Positions 43,414 to 53,717 are shown, counted from the stretch's first letter. The stretch: 64,000 nt of DNA from Levilactobacillus zymae (GCF_032190635.1 NZ_JAVLAS010000001.1:2542001-2606000), one strand, 5' to 3'. Translations and numbers: made by a program. Notes: a model not told the origin generated them from the sequence alone.

Positions 43414-44880
43414 TTACTTACTGGTTGAATAACTCGTGTTAAATAACTCATCTGGCGTCTTGTCTGGGAAGAACCCAAAGAAGTTGTAGGCGTTGTTGTA
43501 GGAAATGTCTTGCACGATCTTCCCCAACGTTGCTTCGTCGTTAGGTACCCGACCTTGTTCAACTAACTTACCGTAGAAGTTGCAAAGTACTCGCCGGAAG
43601 TATTCGTGACGTGGGTAGGATAAGAAGCTCCGTGAGTCGGTCAACATCCCAACGAAGTTAGGTAACAGACTCTCTTGAGCAAAGATCCGCAATTGGTTGT
43701 CCATTCCTTCGGCCGTATCGTTGAACCACCAGCCAGCACCTAATTGTAAGCGTTGCTTGCCGCCTTCTTGGAACGAGCCCATCATGGTTGCTAATTGCAT
43801 CCAATCGTTGTCGTTCAAGGAGTAGAAGATACTCTTAGGAATGTCGTTAGTATCCCGCATCTTGGTGTAGAGCTTTTGGATCTCACCCGCGATGTCGGGT
43901 TGCGTCCCAACCGCATCGTACCCGGTATCAGCACCCAGCTTCTTAAACATTGGCCGGTTAAGATCCCGGACAGAGTTGATGTGGAATTGCATGGTCCAGT
44001 TGAATTCCTTGTTAAACTTCATCAAGTTTTCCAACAACATGGTGATGTATTGGTCTAATTCCTTCGGCGTCAGGTCTTGGTTATTGATCCCCTTGTTGAC
44101 AATGGCATCCAGCTCGCTGTCCGAAGCCTCAACAAAGTGGTAGGTCAATAAGGAGTGGTCGGACAACCGACCGCCCATGTCGTTAAAGAAGCTAAACCGC
44201 TGCTTAACCGCTGCCATGATGTCCATGAAACCGTTGATCTTAACGCCGGAGACGTCACTCAACTTCTTCAAGTAGTCCGCATAACCGCCCCGATCAATTT
44301 GGATCAACTTATCTGGCCGCATGGCTGGTAAGGTCCGGAAGCCGTTTTCGGCTTCGGTTTCCTTCAGCAACTTGTGGTAACGTAAGTCGTCGGCAGGGTC
44401 GTCCGTGGTGCAGACCGCCTTGACGTTCATGTTCTTGATCAAGTTACGTGGCTTGAAGGCTTCCGTTTGGAGTAAAGCGTTGGCTTTCTTCCAGATGGCC
44501 GGTGCCGTCTTCCGGTTAAAGACGTCGTCGATGTGGAAGAAACGCTTTAATTCCAAGTGGGTCCATTCGTACAACGGGTTCCCCATTGATTGTTCGATGG
44601 TGCCAGCCCAGGCCATGAACTTGTCATAGTCGTCGCCGTCACCCGTAATCAATTCTTCAGGGACACCGTTGGCCCGCATCAGGCGCCACTTGTAGTGGTC
44701 CCCGTAAGTGCCTTCGTTCAACCAAATCCGCGTAATGTTCGGGTAGTTTTTGTTTTCGTAAATTTCTACCGGGTTCAAGTGGCAGTGGAAGTCAATGATC
44801 GGCATGTCTTTGGCGTAATCATTAAACAACTTCTTGGCCATCTCATTGCCGAGTAAGAAATCGTCATCAAGCAAATCCAT
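43414..44880 (-). CDS. uxaC: Uronate isomerase (glucuronate/galacturonate isomerase)
   Basis: 488 residues, normal length. The metal motif DFHCHLNP is near residue 31. Later conserved parts are [25 protein letters not shown] and [19 protein letters not shown]. It converts galacturonate to tagaturonate or glucuronate to fructuronate. AAGGAGG lies before the ATG. It follows uxaE by 32 bases, in one transcript with the transporter. Confidence 0.95.
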   Translation of the reverse strand: MDLLDDDFLLGNEMAKKLFNDYAKDMPIIDFHCHLNPVEIYENKNYPNITRIWLNEGTYGDHYKWRLMRANGVPEELITGDGDDYDKFMAWAGTIEQSMGNPLYEWTHLELKRFFHIDDVFNRKTAPAIWKKANALLQTEAFKPRNLIKNMNVKAVCTTDDPADDLRYHKLLKETEAENGFRTLPAMRPDKLIQIDRGGYADYLKKLSDVSGVKINGFMDIMAAVKQRFSFFNDMGGRLSDHSLLTYHFVEASDSELDAIVNKGINNQDLTPKELDQYITMLLENLMKFNKEFNWTMQFHINSVRDLNRPMFKKLGADTGYDAVGTQPDIAGEIQKLYTKMRDTNDIPKSIFYSLNDNDWMQLATMMGSFQEGGKQRLQLGAGWWFNDTAEGMDNQLRIFAQESLLPNFVGMLTDSRSFLSYPRHEYFRRVLCNFYGKLVEQGRVPNDEATLGKIVQDISYNNAYNFFGFFPDKTPDELFNTSYSTSK

Positions 44881-44912
44881 GGGTGTTGTCCTCCTTTAAG
44901 ACGTCTTCAGAA

Positions 44913-46487
44913 TTAGTCCTTTGGTTCGTACTTAGCTTGAACTTCAGCCTTAGTCTTAGCCTTGCCTTGTAACAAGTCAATGTGTTGGGCAATGTGGGCA
45001 ATCAAGTACTTGTCGTATTGTGCTTGGTTTTCCTTCAAGATCTTGAAGAACTTGTCACGGAAGACGTAACGGTAGCTCTTCTGGTAGTTCAAGATGGAGC
45101 CGTACATGGTGTGCAGAACCTGACGAGCATCGTCGTCTTGTAACAACGTCATGACATTGCTGTCGTTGATGGTTTCTGGCTTTGGTGCCTTGCCATCGGT
45201 TTGGGCGTTGAAGACGTAGAAGGCGGCCACATCATCCAAGTTTTCGTAAGAGAACTTGTAGATTTCTTGCATCAACTTTGGATCGGCGTGGGCAATGACC
45301 CGCAGCGCTTCCAACCAGTTGGTCCCGGCAGTCTTAACGTGCCAGCCGTGCTTGTTGGATAAGCGACCGATGATTTCGTAAACGGAAAGCTTATCGGAAC
45401 CGGAGTGGATACTCAACTTGTAGCCGAAGTGTTCCGCAATGGCTTCGTGAATCACGAATTCACGTTCGAAGCGCTTAACGTCACCGATGTAGTCGATGGC
45501 CTTCTGGAATTCACCGTAGAACCGTGGCGCAATGGTTTCAGGGGTGATGCCGGCTTCGTGTAATTCGTTAGCAAAGAAGTAGTGGTTAGCTGGCGTCGTT
45601 GGGACGATCGCTTCATCCATGGAAATTTCGAAGTCCAAGTTGTAAGGCTTGATGAACTTGTGGTAGATGAAGATGGCGTATTGAACGGCCCCGTTGAAGA
45701 TTAAGACGGATTGTTCAACGTCCTTCTTGCTGAAGTGAACGGAAGCTTGGTCGTTGATTTGGAACGTCTTGTCCAAGTAAGTATCGTTGAAGTACTTAAC
45801 CAGGTCGTCGTCCAAAGCGTTGTACTTAGCATCCAATTGTTCGTCAGTTAAGTCAGCGATTTCGTTGTGAATCTTTTCAGTGGAGTCCAGGGTGATCATG
45901 GTGCAACCAGCCTTGATGGCGTAATCCACTTCGTGAGGGTTCTTAACGTGGTCACCATCATCGGCCCAGCCAGTGGTGAAGCCTTCGTCGAAGACGGCCC
46001 AGCCGGCATCCAACAGAACGTCGGTTTCAGTCCGGTTGGTCAAAAGGAGTTCCCGGATGGATTGTTGAGCCAGAACAGGCATGATGCCGCGGCCCTTGAA
46101 TAAGCGCAAGTGAGCATTGGAAGCTAAGCCTAAACGGTCACCTAACCCAAAGGTGTACTTGTGGCCGTGACGAGAAGTTGGCTTCAACCAGTTGAAGCGC
46201 TTCGTCAAAGCGTGCCAGTTTTGTTCGTTCAAGTCACCGACGATCAACGTCTTATCAGCATCGGCAATGCTTTCACGGGCATCGAAGTCCTTGACATCGT
46301 CGCGGTCTTCGTAAACCACTAAGCTCTTAACCGTTTGCTTGTTAACCGTTTGGTGTAAGTCAAAGTACACGTTACGAACGTCAACTTGGATTGAGTTCAC
46401 GTAAATGTCTTTGTCTGACAGGTTTGAGTAGTCGCCGTTTGCGGCTAAGATTTCATGGACGTCTGAAACTAATTTTTGTAAATCCAT
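44913..46487 (-). CDS. uxaE: Tagaturonate/fructuronate epimerase
   Basis: 524 residues from MDLQKLVSDVHEIL. GGAGG is eight bases before the ATG at 46485-46487, so the longer frame is rejected. Family features are FGLGDRLGLASNAHLRLFKG, DEGFTTGWADDGDHVKN and HSGSDKLSVYEIIG. UxaE, first described in Thermotoga, links the galacturonate branch to fructuronate. With it the cell needs only UxuB and UxuA, not UxaB and UxaA, for both uronates. Context with uxaC and a hexuronide transporter supports this. Confidence 0.85.
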   Translation of the reverse strand: MDLQKLVSDVHEILAANGDYSNLSDKDIYVNSIQVDVRNVYFDLHQTVNKQTVKSLVVYEDRDDVKDFDARESIADADKTLIVGDLNEQNWHALTKRFNWLKPTSRHGHKYTFGLGDRLGLASNAHLRLFKGRGIMPVLAQQSIRELLLTNRTETDVLLDAGWAVFDEGFTTGWADDGDHVKNPHEVDYAIKAGCTMITLDSTEKIHNEIADLTDEQLDAKYNALDDDLVKYFNDTYLDKTFQINDQASVHFSKKDVEQSVLIFNGAVQYAIFIYHKFIKPYNLDFEISMDEAIVPTTPANHYFFANELHEAGITPETIAPRFYGEFQKAIDYIGDVKRFEREFVIHEAIAEHFGYKLSIHSGSDKLSVYEIIGRLSNKHGWHVKTAGTNWLEALRVIAHADPKLMQEIYKFSYENLDDVAAFYVFNAQTDGKAPKPETINDSNVMTLLQDDDARQVLHTMYGSILNYQKSYRYVFRDKFFKILKENQAQYDKYLIAHIAQHIDLLQGKAKTKAEVQAKYEPKD

Positions 46488-46562
46488 CAATATTGCCTCC
46501 AATATAGTTGTAAGTACCTAGTTTTAAGGAACATAAACCCGAATTAATCATGAAACTAAATG

Positions 46563-48032
46563 TTACTTGATGTTACCCTTCAACTTACCGCCTTCCCAAC
46601 GACCGTGATCCAAGTCGTCGGCAATTTCAGCAAACCGCTTTTCATCCAGCTTGTATAAGAAGCCGATGACCACGGCAGCCAATAACAGACAGAAGCCTGG
46701 GTAAAGCGTCATCGCCGCCTTGATCCCCCGGAGGGCCCCCGCAGTTTGATGTGCGTTGGCCACGTAACCGGTCAAAGCCAGCACCCCGGCACTCACCAGA
46801 GCCGCCAAGGATTGCGCAATCTTCCGGGAGAAGTTGAACGCCGCGTACGTGATGGCTTCCTTCCGCTTCCCAGAACGCCATTCACCGTAGTCGATGGCGT
46901 TGGACACCATGGCCCAAGTAATCCCGTTAGGAATAGCTAACGCCGTATAACCGATGGTAACCAGGACGATGAAAACGATGACATTTTCGGGTAAGAAGAA
47001 GTTTAAAATGTTGGCAATCGCGCCAATCACGAAGCTCCACATTGCCGTCCGCTTTTGCCCGAAGTGCTTCGTCAGCGTTGGAATCATGAAGACCCCGACG
47101 ATCGAGCAGCCCATCATAATCGCGTTGATTAATGGCTGTAAGCCGATGTTACCTAAGTTGTATTGTGCGTAGAACACCATCATTTGGTTGTTGGTGTTCA
47201 TGGCAGAAATCGTGAACAAGGTCATCAGAATTAAGGCACCCAAAGGACCGTTCTTAAAGATAACTTTGATGTAATCTTTGAACCCTTCCTTTTCGGCGGT
47301 GGCCCCAGTGTTTCGGTGAACCTTCACGTTTTCTCGCGTTCCGAAGTAACAAACGGCAAACATCAGAACCCCGATAACGGCGAAGATGGCGGCTGCCCAG
47401 AAGTAACCGTGTTCTTCTTTGACCCCGGTGTTGCCGTTAGCAATCATCCCCATCAACGGAATGAAGGCTACCCCGGCGATGAATTGAGCCCCAACGGACC
47501 CAACCTGCCGTGACGTCGCCATGAAGCTCCGGTCTTGGGAGTTCCGGGACATTACGGACGCTAGCGACCCGTACGGATCGTTAGTAAATGAATAAACCAA
47601 GCCCCAGATCATGTAAGCCGCGTAGGCGTAGATGACCTTTTGCGTTCCACTCAACCCACTAGGCATCGTGAAGGTAACGACTGTCATAATCCCAAGAATA
47701 ATAGCTGAAATCATCATGACTGGTCGGAATTTCCCAGCCTTACCGATCTTCTTCCGGTTATCAATGACGGAACCGGCGATGGGATCCATAAACGCATCGA
47801 AAATCTTGGTAAAGGCGAAGATTCCGGCAACTGCACCGGCACCGATACCACACGCATCAATCCAGAACTTTGTCAGGTATGCTTGCCCTAAGTCAAACAT
47901 GAACCCGTTCCCGAAGTCCCCAAACCCATACGCAATCTTTTGCCGCATCGGAATGTGACGAGATGAATCATTAATCATTTCGTCTTTGGTTTCTTCGGTC
48001 TCTGAATGGGGACTAGTTACTGCCTCGCTCAT
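46563..48032 (-). CDS. GPH-family hexuronide/glycoside symporter
   Basis: 489 residues from MSEAVTSPHSETEETK. AAGGAGG precedes the ATG at 48030-48032. The longer frame lies in the leader. About 12 helices follow an acidic N-terminus. The GPH signature is IPMRQKIAYGFGDFGNGFMFDL, then IFDAFMDPIAGSVIDNRK. It imports sugars with a cation. Linkage to uxaE and uxaC points to hexuronates or their glycosides. First gene of the operon. Confidence 0.88.
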   Translation of the reverse strand: MSEAVTSPHSETEETKDEMINDSSRHIPMRQKIAYGFGDFGNGFMFDLGQAYLTKFWIDACGIGAGAVAGIFAFTKIFDAFMDPIAGSVIDNRKKIGKAGKFRPVMMISAIILGIMTVVTFTMPSGLSGTQKVIYAYAAYMIWGLVYSFTNDPYGSLASVMSRNSQDRSFMATSRQVGSVGAQFIAGVAFIPLMGMIANGNTGVKEEHGYFWAAAIFAVIGVLMFAVCYFGTRENVKVHRNTGATAEKEGFKDYIKVIFKNGPLGALILMTLFTISAMNTNNQMMVFYAQYNLGNIGLQPLINAIMMGCSIVGVFMIPTLTKHFGQKRTAMWSFVIGAIANILNFFLPENVIVFIVLVTIGYTALAIPNGITWAMVSNAIDYGEWRSGKRKEAITYAAFNFSRKIAQSLAALVSAGVLALTGYVANAHQTAGALRGIKAAMTLYPGFCLLLAAVVIGFLYKLDEKRFAEIADDLDHGRWEGGKLKGNIK

Positions 48033-48144
48033 GAGAGCACCTCCTTGAATTATCCGCTGCGGGGTTGCGTAATCGGTTTCATTCCCTAATACACACGGTA
48101 ACACATTTTTGTGGTGCGTACCAGTCAATGCCCAAAACTCAACC

Positions 48145-48180
48145 CCGAAACGTCATTAGCAGCCAGCTCTTAAAAGTTTA
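48145..48180. repeat. Partial interspersed repeat in the transporter leader
   Basis: CCGAAACGTCATTAGCAGCC then AGCTCTTAA resembles CCGAAACGTGTTCACCCAGG and the CAGCCAGCTCCGCTTAA end of copy B. Confidence 0.45.
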
Positions 48181-48192
48181 GTTATGCCGCTC

Positions 48193-48206
48193 CGTAAGCG
48201 CTTTCT
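48193..48206. promoter_or_regulatory. cre site near the transporter transcription start
   Basis: CGTAAGCGCTTTCT fits the core of the CcpA consensus with differences at the two outer bases. It begins just past the expected start point, suited to roadblock repression. Confidence 0.5.
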
Positions 48207-48221
48207 ATCTAACAAAGCTTA

Positions 48222-48251
48222 TCTTATCACAAAATCTTGCACACGTTAACA
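48222..48251 (-). promoter_or_regulatory. Promoter and overlapping hexuronate operator of the transporter operon
   Basis: On the minus strand TTAACG, 17 bases, TAAGAT with an upstream TG. The -35 is part of TGTTAACGTGTGCA (48238-48251), close to the TGTTAACGTGAACA dyad of uxuB. The leader is about 175 bases. Confidence 0.55.
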
Positions 48252-48397
48252 TTTATTTGTAAAAAGACCCAACAAATATATCAATTTGCTTGCTCAAAAA
48301 ACAGCTTAAGGCTGGCCCAGCAACCCGAAGGCCCTCACAAATTTGACTGGATAAATTTTAAATTTTTAAAATTCATCAGGCCCATTCTCGGTCCCAT

Positions 48398-48428
48398 TAA
48401 AAAAGCCCACCCGTCACGGCGGCTTTTT
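48398..48428 (-). terminator. Terminator of the lacI-type gene
   Basis: AAAAAAGCC and GGCTTTTTT arms with a GC-rich centre. It ends the regulator transcript before the transporter promoter. Confidence 0.75.
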
Positions 48429-48441
48429 TCAGCACGTTGTC

Positions 48442-49449
48442 CTATTCTCGTAAGTCTTTTACGGAATCACGCACGATCAGTGTCGGTTCCACGACCTTCT
48501 GCACCGGCGACATGGTGGGATCGTTTAGTAGCTGCGTCAACGCGCTCACGCCCTCTTGCACCAGATCATCGGTTGGCTTACGCACCGTGGTCAACCGGGG
48601 CACCAGGTATTTCGAGTAACTCATGTCATCGTACCCGATAATGGAAATATCGGCCGGTACCTTGTACCCCAGATCCTGACAGGCCCGCACTGCGCCAGCG
48701 GCCATATCATCGTTAGTCGCAAAGACACAGGTCGGTGTTTCGGCGGCACTTAAGATCTGCCGCATCGCCTGGTAGCCACTCTCGGGTAGGTAGTTCCCTT
48801 CCCGTTGCCACTCCGACCGCGTCTCGGCCCCGTTGTCCCGAATGACATCAGCGAAACCCCGTTGCCGATCCCCGGCAGAAACGAAGCTCGCCGCCCCGCC
48901 GATCAGCCCAAACCGGCGGTGACCCATCCGGATAGCGTACTCCAAGATCTTCTTGGCCCCCAAATACTCGTTGGTGGCAAAGTTGAACACATCGTTACGC
49001 GCAATGATCCGGTTCAAGACCACCACGGGTAAGTGCCGTTGGATCAAGGTTTCGATAAACGCATCGTCGTCTTTGGATTGACTGACCACAATGGCGCCGT
49101 CAAACTGGTGCCGTGAGACGTTACCACTCGCACTTAGCGATTCCACACTATCGAGGGATAACGAATAGCCCTTCGGCAAAAAGTTCCGGGCCCGCTTAAT
49201 CACATCCACCAAGAAACTAGGTGAAGTCCCCGTATCTAGGTCGGAGAAGAACACCCCAATCAAAAAGGAGTGCTGCTCTACCAACCCCTTTGCGTTTAGG
49301 TTTGGCACATAGCCCAATTCATCGGCCAATTGCCGAATCTTCTGCTTGGTGGCTGCCTTGACTAACGGGCTGTCGTTCAGCGCTCGCGAGACCGTGGTAT
49401 GCGAGACGTTGGCCCGTTGTGCAATGGTTCTTATCGTGACTTCTTCCAT
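48442..49449 (-). CDS. LacI-family transcriptional regulator
   Basis: 335 residues from MEEVTIRTIAQRANVSHTTV. GGGAGGG is before the ATG at 49447-49449, which decides the start. The helix-turn-helix and hinge are canonical (TIRTIAQRANVSHTTVSRAL, then YVPNLNAKGLV). The periplasmic-binding-like domain has FDGAIVVSQSKDD, VVLNRI and CVFATNDDMAAGA. It lies just upstream of the uronate transporter operon and is the likely owner of the TGTTMACGTKAACA-type palindromes in this window. Confidence 0.88.
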   Translation of the reverse strand: MEEVTIRTIAQRANVSHTTVSRALNDSPLVKAATKQKIRQLADELGYVPNLNAKGLVEQHSFLIGVFFSDLDTGTSPSFLVDVIKRARNFLPKGYSLSLDSVESLSASGNVSRHQFDGAIVVSQSKDDDAFIETLIQRHLPVVVLNRIIARNDVFNFATNEYLGAKKILEYAIRMGHRRFGLIGGAASFVSAGDRQRGFADVIRDNGAETRSEWQREGNYLPESGYQAMRQILSAAETPTCVFATNDDMAAGAVRACQDLGYKVPADISIIGYDDMSYSKYLVPRLTTVRKPTDDLVQEGVSALTQLLNDPTMSPVQKVVEPTLIVRDSVKDLRE

Positions 49450-49607
49450 ATTGGTTCCCTCCCAAAGCCGGTATCTCACGCCAGCATAAATTAATTATCA
49501 GTTAGCTTTTCTCGCCTGGGTACCGGCGATTCAGCATTGGTGGCCCGTTCCGCGCCAAGATTTGCTCACAGAATAGGTGACCTGACTTAACGTCGTATGT
49601 AGTTGAC

Positions 49608-49665
49608 TAAAAAGGAATCCCACGGCGGCCCGTTCGCTTAGTGGCCACGACCGAAAGCGGGATTC
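49608..49665 (-). terminator. Terminator of the kdgK operon
   Basis: AGGAATCCC pairs with GGGATTCCT around a structured loop, with a T run on the minus side. Confidence 0.7.
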
Positions 49666-50628
49666 CTAATCTTGCGTCTGATGGTTGCGATAAAACGCGT
49701 CCAGTTGTGCGGGCGTCGGGTAACCGTCGTTGTCGCCCATGACCTGAACTGCCATGGCGCCAATCGCACAGGCCCGCCGGAGTGCGGCAGGTAATGACTG
49801 CTTTTCCTGTAACGCCGAAATCAATCCCACGGCAAAACCGTCCCCCGCGCCGACCGTGTCAACCACGGGCGCCACGTGAAAACCGGGGACCCACAGTTTT
49901 TCGCCGGTCGCCCGTTGAGCATAGGCCCCCCGTGCGCCCAGCTTAACCACGACAAGTTGGGTGACCTCACTTTGCTGCAGGTAAAAGTCAGCAATGGCTG
50001 CCGGATCCCGCGACCCGGTCAACGTTTCGCCTTCCCCTAAACCAGGAAGTACCACCGTAGCCGTCTGGGCCAACTGATTGGTAACCCGCACCATCTCGGC
50101 GGTGGAGGACCACAAAGTCGGCCGCAGGTTCGGGTCAAAGGTCACCGGAATATTGTGCTGTAAGAGCTCGCGGTTTAATTGCCGGTACACCGCCAGGCTC
50201 TCCGCGGATAACGCCGCAAAGATCCCCGACAGGTGGGCTAATTTAACCTGAGTCAGGTCGACGCCCCGTAGATCGTTGAGGTCGTAATGGGCCGCCGCCG
50301 ACCCACGTCGGAAGTAGTAGACCGCCGGATCACCGTGGTCCACGTTTTGTTTCAGATAAAAGCCGGTCGGATAAGCCGCCTTGGTCACCAGATTAGTGAC
50401 CCCCACGTGGTTACGGCGCATTTCGGCCTGCAGGTAGGCACCAAAAGGGTCTTGACCGACCGCCGACACATACTCCGTGGCGTGCCCTAGCCGCGCAAGC
50501 CCTAGCGCGACGTTCAACTCGGCACCCGCCGAAAACTTCTGGAAGTTGGCGGCGTCCGTCAGGCTAGCATTAGCCTCTTGGGCCTTAAACACCACCATGG
50601 GTTCGCCAATGGTTAGAATCGTTCCCAC
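49666..50628 (-). CDS. kdgK: 2-keto-3-deoxygluconate kinase
   Basis: 320 residues, PfkB fold. The N-terminal LTIGEPMVVF, sugar-binding SAGAELNVALGLARLG and the catalytic DTVGAGDGFAVG are all present. It phosphorylates KDG to KDPG. Last gene of the operon gntR-uxuA-kdgK, 11 bases after uxuA. KDPG aldolase, the next enzyme, is not in the window. Confidence 0.9.
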   Translation of the reverse strand: MGTILTIGEPMVVFKAQEANASLTDAANFQKFSAGAELNVALGLARLGHATEYVSAVGQDPFGAYLQAEMRRNHVGVTNLVTKAAYPTGFYLKQNVDHGDPAVYYFRRGSAAAHYDLNDLRGVDLTQVKLAHLSGIFAALSAESLAVYRQLNRELLQHNIPVTFDPNLRPTLWSSTAEMVRVTNQLAQTATVVLPGLGEGETLTGSRDPAAIADFYLQQSEVTQLVVVKLGARGAYAQRATGEKLWVPGFHVAPVVDTVGAGDGFAVGLISALQEKQSLPAALRRACAIGAMAVQVMGDNDGYPTPAQLDAFYRNHQTQD

Positions 50629-50639
50629 ACTACCGCCTC

Positions 50640-51710
50640 CTACTTGGTCTTACTAATGGCTTCCCACAGCCCGTTAAGGTAGGCAATCCCTAAGGCGCGG
50701 TCATAGAGCCCGTAGCCGGGACGCCCTTGTTCTCCCCAGATATCACGGCCGTGATCGGGGCGAATAATCCCGTCAAACCCGGTATCGTGTAGGGCCTGCA
50801 TGATGGCAAACATGTCTAACGAACCGTCTTTAGACAGGTGACCGGACTCGTGAAAGTCCTGGTGTTGCCCCATATGTTTAATGTTCCGGGCGTGAACGAA
50901 CGGTACCCGGCCCGTGGGCACGAACTCACGGATGATCGCCGGCACGTCATTATCGGGGTTTTCGCCCAGGCTTCCCGTACAGATGGTAAAGCCGTTCATG
51001 GGCGACGGATTGAGCGCCACGATGGCCCGCATGTCGGCCGCATTCTTGTAGATTCGCGGTAAGCCAAAAATCGGCATCGGCGGATCATCTGGGTGCAGTG
51101 CCATCTGAACGTGACACTCCTCACACACCGGCATGATGGTGTCCAAAAAGTACTTGAGGTTCGCACTTAACCGGGCCGCATCCACGTCGGCGTAGGCGGT
51201 AAACAACCGCTGTACCTCGGCCAAGCGATCGGGTTCCCACCCGGGTAAGACGTAGCCGTTCGCCTGACTTTGCACGTCGTGGATGATCTCTTCGGGGGCC
51301 TTTTGCGTGTAACGTTCCTCAAAGGCCAGCGCCGTCGAGCCATCCGCTAGCGGATAGTGCAGGTTAGTCCGGACCCAGTCAAAAATCGGCATAAAATTGT
51401 AGCAAATCGTGGTCACACCGACCTGAGCCAAGTTGCGAATCGTGGCTTGGTAGTTCGCGATGTAGTGATCCCGACTAGGCCGGCCAATCTTGATATCATC
51501 GTGAATGTTGACCGATTCTACCGTGGTAAATTTCAAACCGGCAGCCTCAATTTGACGTTTAAGGTCCAGAATCTTATCGAGCGGCCAAACGTCGCCCACC
51601 GGAATATCGAATAGCGCCCCCACCACTTGGGTGACGTTGGGAATTTGGCGAATGTTCGCCAGGGAAATGGCATCGTCGTGTTGACCATACCACCGAAATC
51701 CCATCTCCAT
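50640..51710 (-). CDS. uxuA: Mannonate dehydratase
   Basis: 356 residues, normal length. It starts MEMGFRWYGQHDDAISLANIR after GAGGAGG. Metal-site regions include CYNFMPIFDWVRTNL, HPDDPPMPIFGLPRI, CTGSLGENPDND, VHARNIKHMG, FHESGHL and RPDHGRDIWGE. It dehydrates mannonate to KDG. Fifteen bases separate it from the GntR gene. Confidence 0.95.
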   Translation of the reverse strand: MEMGFRWYGQHDDAISLANIRQIPNVTQVVGALFDIPVGDVWPLDKILDLKRQIEAAGLKFTTVESVNIHDDIKIGRPSRDHYIANYQATIRNLAQVGVTTICYNFMPIFDWVRTNLHYPLADGSTALAFEERYTQKAPEEIIHDVQSQANGYVLPGWEPDRLAEVQRLFTAYADVDAARLSANLKYFLDTIMPVCEECHVQMALHPDDPPMPIFGLPRIYKNAADMRAIVALNPSPMNGFTICTGSLGENPDNDVPAIIREFVPTGRVPFVHARNIKHMGQHQDFHESGHLSKDGSLDMFAIMQALHDTGFDGIIRPDHGRDIWGEQGRPGYGLYDRALGIAYLNGLWEAISKTK

Positions 51711-51724
51711 GTTTGCGACCTCCT

Positions 51725-52489
51725 CTAATCGTGTTTCGTTGGTGTTTCTGCTAAAATTCCCCGCACGTCCAGGGTGCCCGGTTCGTGGGCCGGAACATCT
51801 GCCGAGGTCAAGTCCTCGGGTCGGACGTTCACGAAATAGTCGGGGAACTTATTGAGTAAGTACTTCCGCTCGCTCAGCATTAAGCGTAAGTGCTTGGTGA
51901 TGCTGTAGCGCACATCATCGAGCTCGCGTCGCCGGACCGCATCCAAAATGGCCTGGTGTTGATCCAACAACGTCTGCCAATCCAGGTTGGTCACCTTTAG
52001 GCGCATCCAACGGAACCGGTTCAGGTGCATGTTTAGCGTCTGTAGCCAGTCCCAGACCACTTCGCGATCCGCCGCTAGGTAGAAAGTCTTATGGAAGGCC
52101 TCGTCCAGATCGAAGAACGCATCGGGATCTCCCTGTTGGGCCACCACCACTTGGTTCGCCAGGTTTTGTTGCAGCTTACGGTACCAGTCGTCGTTCATCT
52201 TGCCAGTGGCTTCCAGCATGATTTCGACCTCCAAGATTTGACGGACAAACCGGGCATTGTTCGCCATGGCCATGTCAATCCGCGAAACGTAGGTCCCACT
52301 TTGCGGCACCACGTCAATCAGCCCGTCCCGTTCCACCCGAATCACCGCTTCACGGACCGGTGTTCGGCCGATCCCCAGCTCGTCAGAAATCACCTTTTCG
52401 GAAATTTTCTGTCCCGGCGTGTATTTATTGTGCATAATTCGGTAACGAAGTTGACTGTACGCTTCGCTTCGCATATTTTTTAATTGCAT
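51725..52489 (-). CDS. GntR-family regulator with FCD domain (UxuR-like)
   Basis: 254 residues. The winged helix has GQKISEKVISDELGIGRTPV and REAVIRVERDGL. The all-helical FCD domain has metal-type ligands FDLDEAFHKTFY and HQAILDAV. FCD regulators of this type often respond to hexuronates (ExuR/UxuR). It heads the uxuA-kdgK operon, so autoregulation together with those genes is likely. AAGGA lies 13 bases before the ATG. Confidence 0.85.
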   Translation of the reverse strand: MQLKNMRSEAYSQLRYRIMHNKYTPGQKISEKVISDELGIGRTPVREAVIRVERDGLIDVVPQSGTYVSRIDMAMANNARFVRQILEVEIMLEATGKMNDDWYRKLQQNLANQVVVAQQGDPDAFFDLDEAFHKTFYLAADREVVWDWLQTLNMHLNRFRWMRLKVTNLDWQTLLDQHQAILDAVRRRELDDVRYSITKHLRLMLSERKYLLNKFPDYFVNVRPEDLTSADVPAHEPGTLDVRGILAETPTKHD

Positions 52490-52762
52490 CGCGAATGAAC
52501 CATCCTTTTCCAGTTTTTCGTCTTCGTCTCTTTGCCTACGACCCGCTGATCTTCATGGTCGACTTTCCCCTCCAGTCGGCGCTTACGCTTTGGCGTCGGG
52601 GCCCCTGGTCGTCATCGGCCAAGTGCCTAGGGTCCCTTTAGTGTAGCATAGGTGTCGGTTAATTTTCACCGGTTAGTCGAATTATCAGCTCAACCCGGTC
52701 TGCGCCAAATGCCTACACCTAACACCCGAAAATCTTGTCATGTTTATTCACAAGCCCTTTTT
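52490..52762. other. Leader and promoter region of the uxuA operon
   Basis: An extended -10 element TGCTACACT on the minus strand lies near 52642-52652, giving a leader of about 145 bases. No ORF is supported. Confidence 0.45.
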
Positions 52763-52795
52763 CAAAAAAGGCAGTACCCAAAAGTACTGCCTTTC
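52763..52795 (-). terminator. Terminator of gnd
   Basis: AAAGGCAGTAC pairs with GTACTGCCTTT, with six A/T on the minus 3' side. Confidence 0.9.
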
Positions 52796-52814
52796 AGATG
52801 GTATTAACTTTAAG

Positions 52815-53717
52815 TTAGGCTTTGTCGACCGCGTGGCCACCAAACCCATTCCGGAGAGCGGAAACGACCTTACCCGTAAAGGTATCGTCTTCCATTGACC
52901 GGTAACGCATCATTAAGGACAGGGCAATGACCGGCGTTGGCACTTGTTGGTCCATGGCCTCTTGTAAGGTCCACATCCCTTCGCCGGAGCTGTGCATGGT
53001 TCCCTTGATTTCGTCCAGGTTGGCATCCTTGGCAAAGGCTTCTTGAGCCAATTCCATCAGCCAGGACCGGACCACAGAACCAGAATTCCACAACCGGGCA
53101 ACGGCTTCGTTGTCGTAGTTGAATTCGCTGTGTTCCAGCACGTCGAAGCCTTCACCGATGGCTTCCATCATCCCGTATTCGATCCCGTTGTGAACCATCT
53201 TCAGGTAGTGACCGGAACCCGCAGCCCCCGTGTAGAGGTAACCGTTGGTTTGAGCGATACCTTCAAAGATTGGCTTCAAAACGGCGTCAAAGGATTCTTG
53301 GGACGTTCCCCCGATCATGAAGTGCCCGTCGTGACGAGCGCCAGACTTCCCACCAGACGTTCCGCAATCGAAGAAGTTGATGTTCTTAGCTTCGGCCTTC
53401 TTGGCGTCTTCTACGGAGTTCTTCCAGAAGGAGTTCCCCCCGTCAACGATGTAGTCGCCGGCGGCCAAAACATCGGTTAACGTGGCAATCGTGCTTTCGG
53501 TTGGCTTACCGGCTGGCAGCATCAGCCAAACCACTTTAGGGGATGGCAACTTGCTTAGCAGGTCGTCCAGTGACGTTGCGGCCTCGGCGCCAAAACCAGA
53601 AGCGGCAGTCACAAAGTCCTGGTTCAAGTCGAACCCCACAACCTCGGTGCCGTGATCCATCATGTTTTGGGCCAAGTTCAAGCCCATCTTGCCTAATCCA
53701 ACTAATCCAATTTTCAT
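52815..53717 (-). CDS. gnd: 6-phosphogluconate dehydrogenase, decarboxylating (short form)
   Basis: 300 residues, the short GndA/YqeC type rather than the 470-residue form. Cofactor motif GLVGLGKMGLNLAQNM, substrate site DCGTSGGKSGARHDG and the catalytic Lys region GSGHYLKMVHNGIEYGMM. It oxidises 6-phosphogluconate to ribulose 5-phosphate and CO2, feeding the phosphoketolase. It lies after gntK, with its own promoter. Confidence 0.93.
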   Translation of the reverse strand: MKIGLVGLGKMGLNLAQNMMDHGTEVVGFDLNQDFVTAASGFGAEAATSLDDLLSKLPSPKVVWLMLPAGKPTESTIATLTDVLAAGDYIVDGGNSFWKNSVEDAKKAEAKNINFFDCGTSGGKSGARHDGHFMIGGTSQESFDAVLKPIFEGIAQTNGYLYTGAAGSGHYLKMVHNGIEYGMMEAIGEGFDVLEHSEFNYDNEAVARLWNSGSVVRSWLMELAQEAFAKDANLDEIKGTMHSSGEGMWTLQEAMDQQVPTPVIALSLMMRYRSMEDDTFTGKVVSALRNGFGGHAVDKA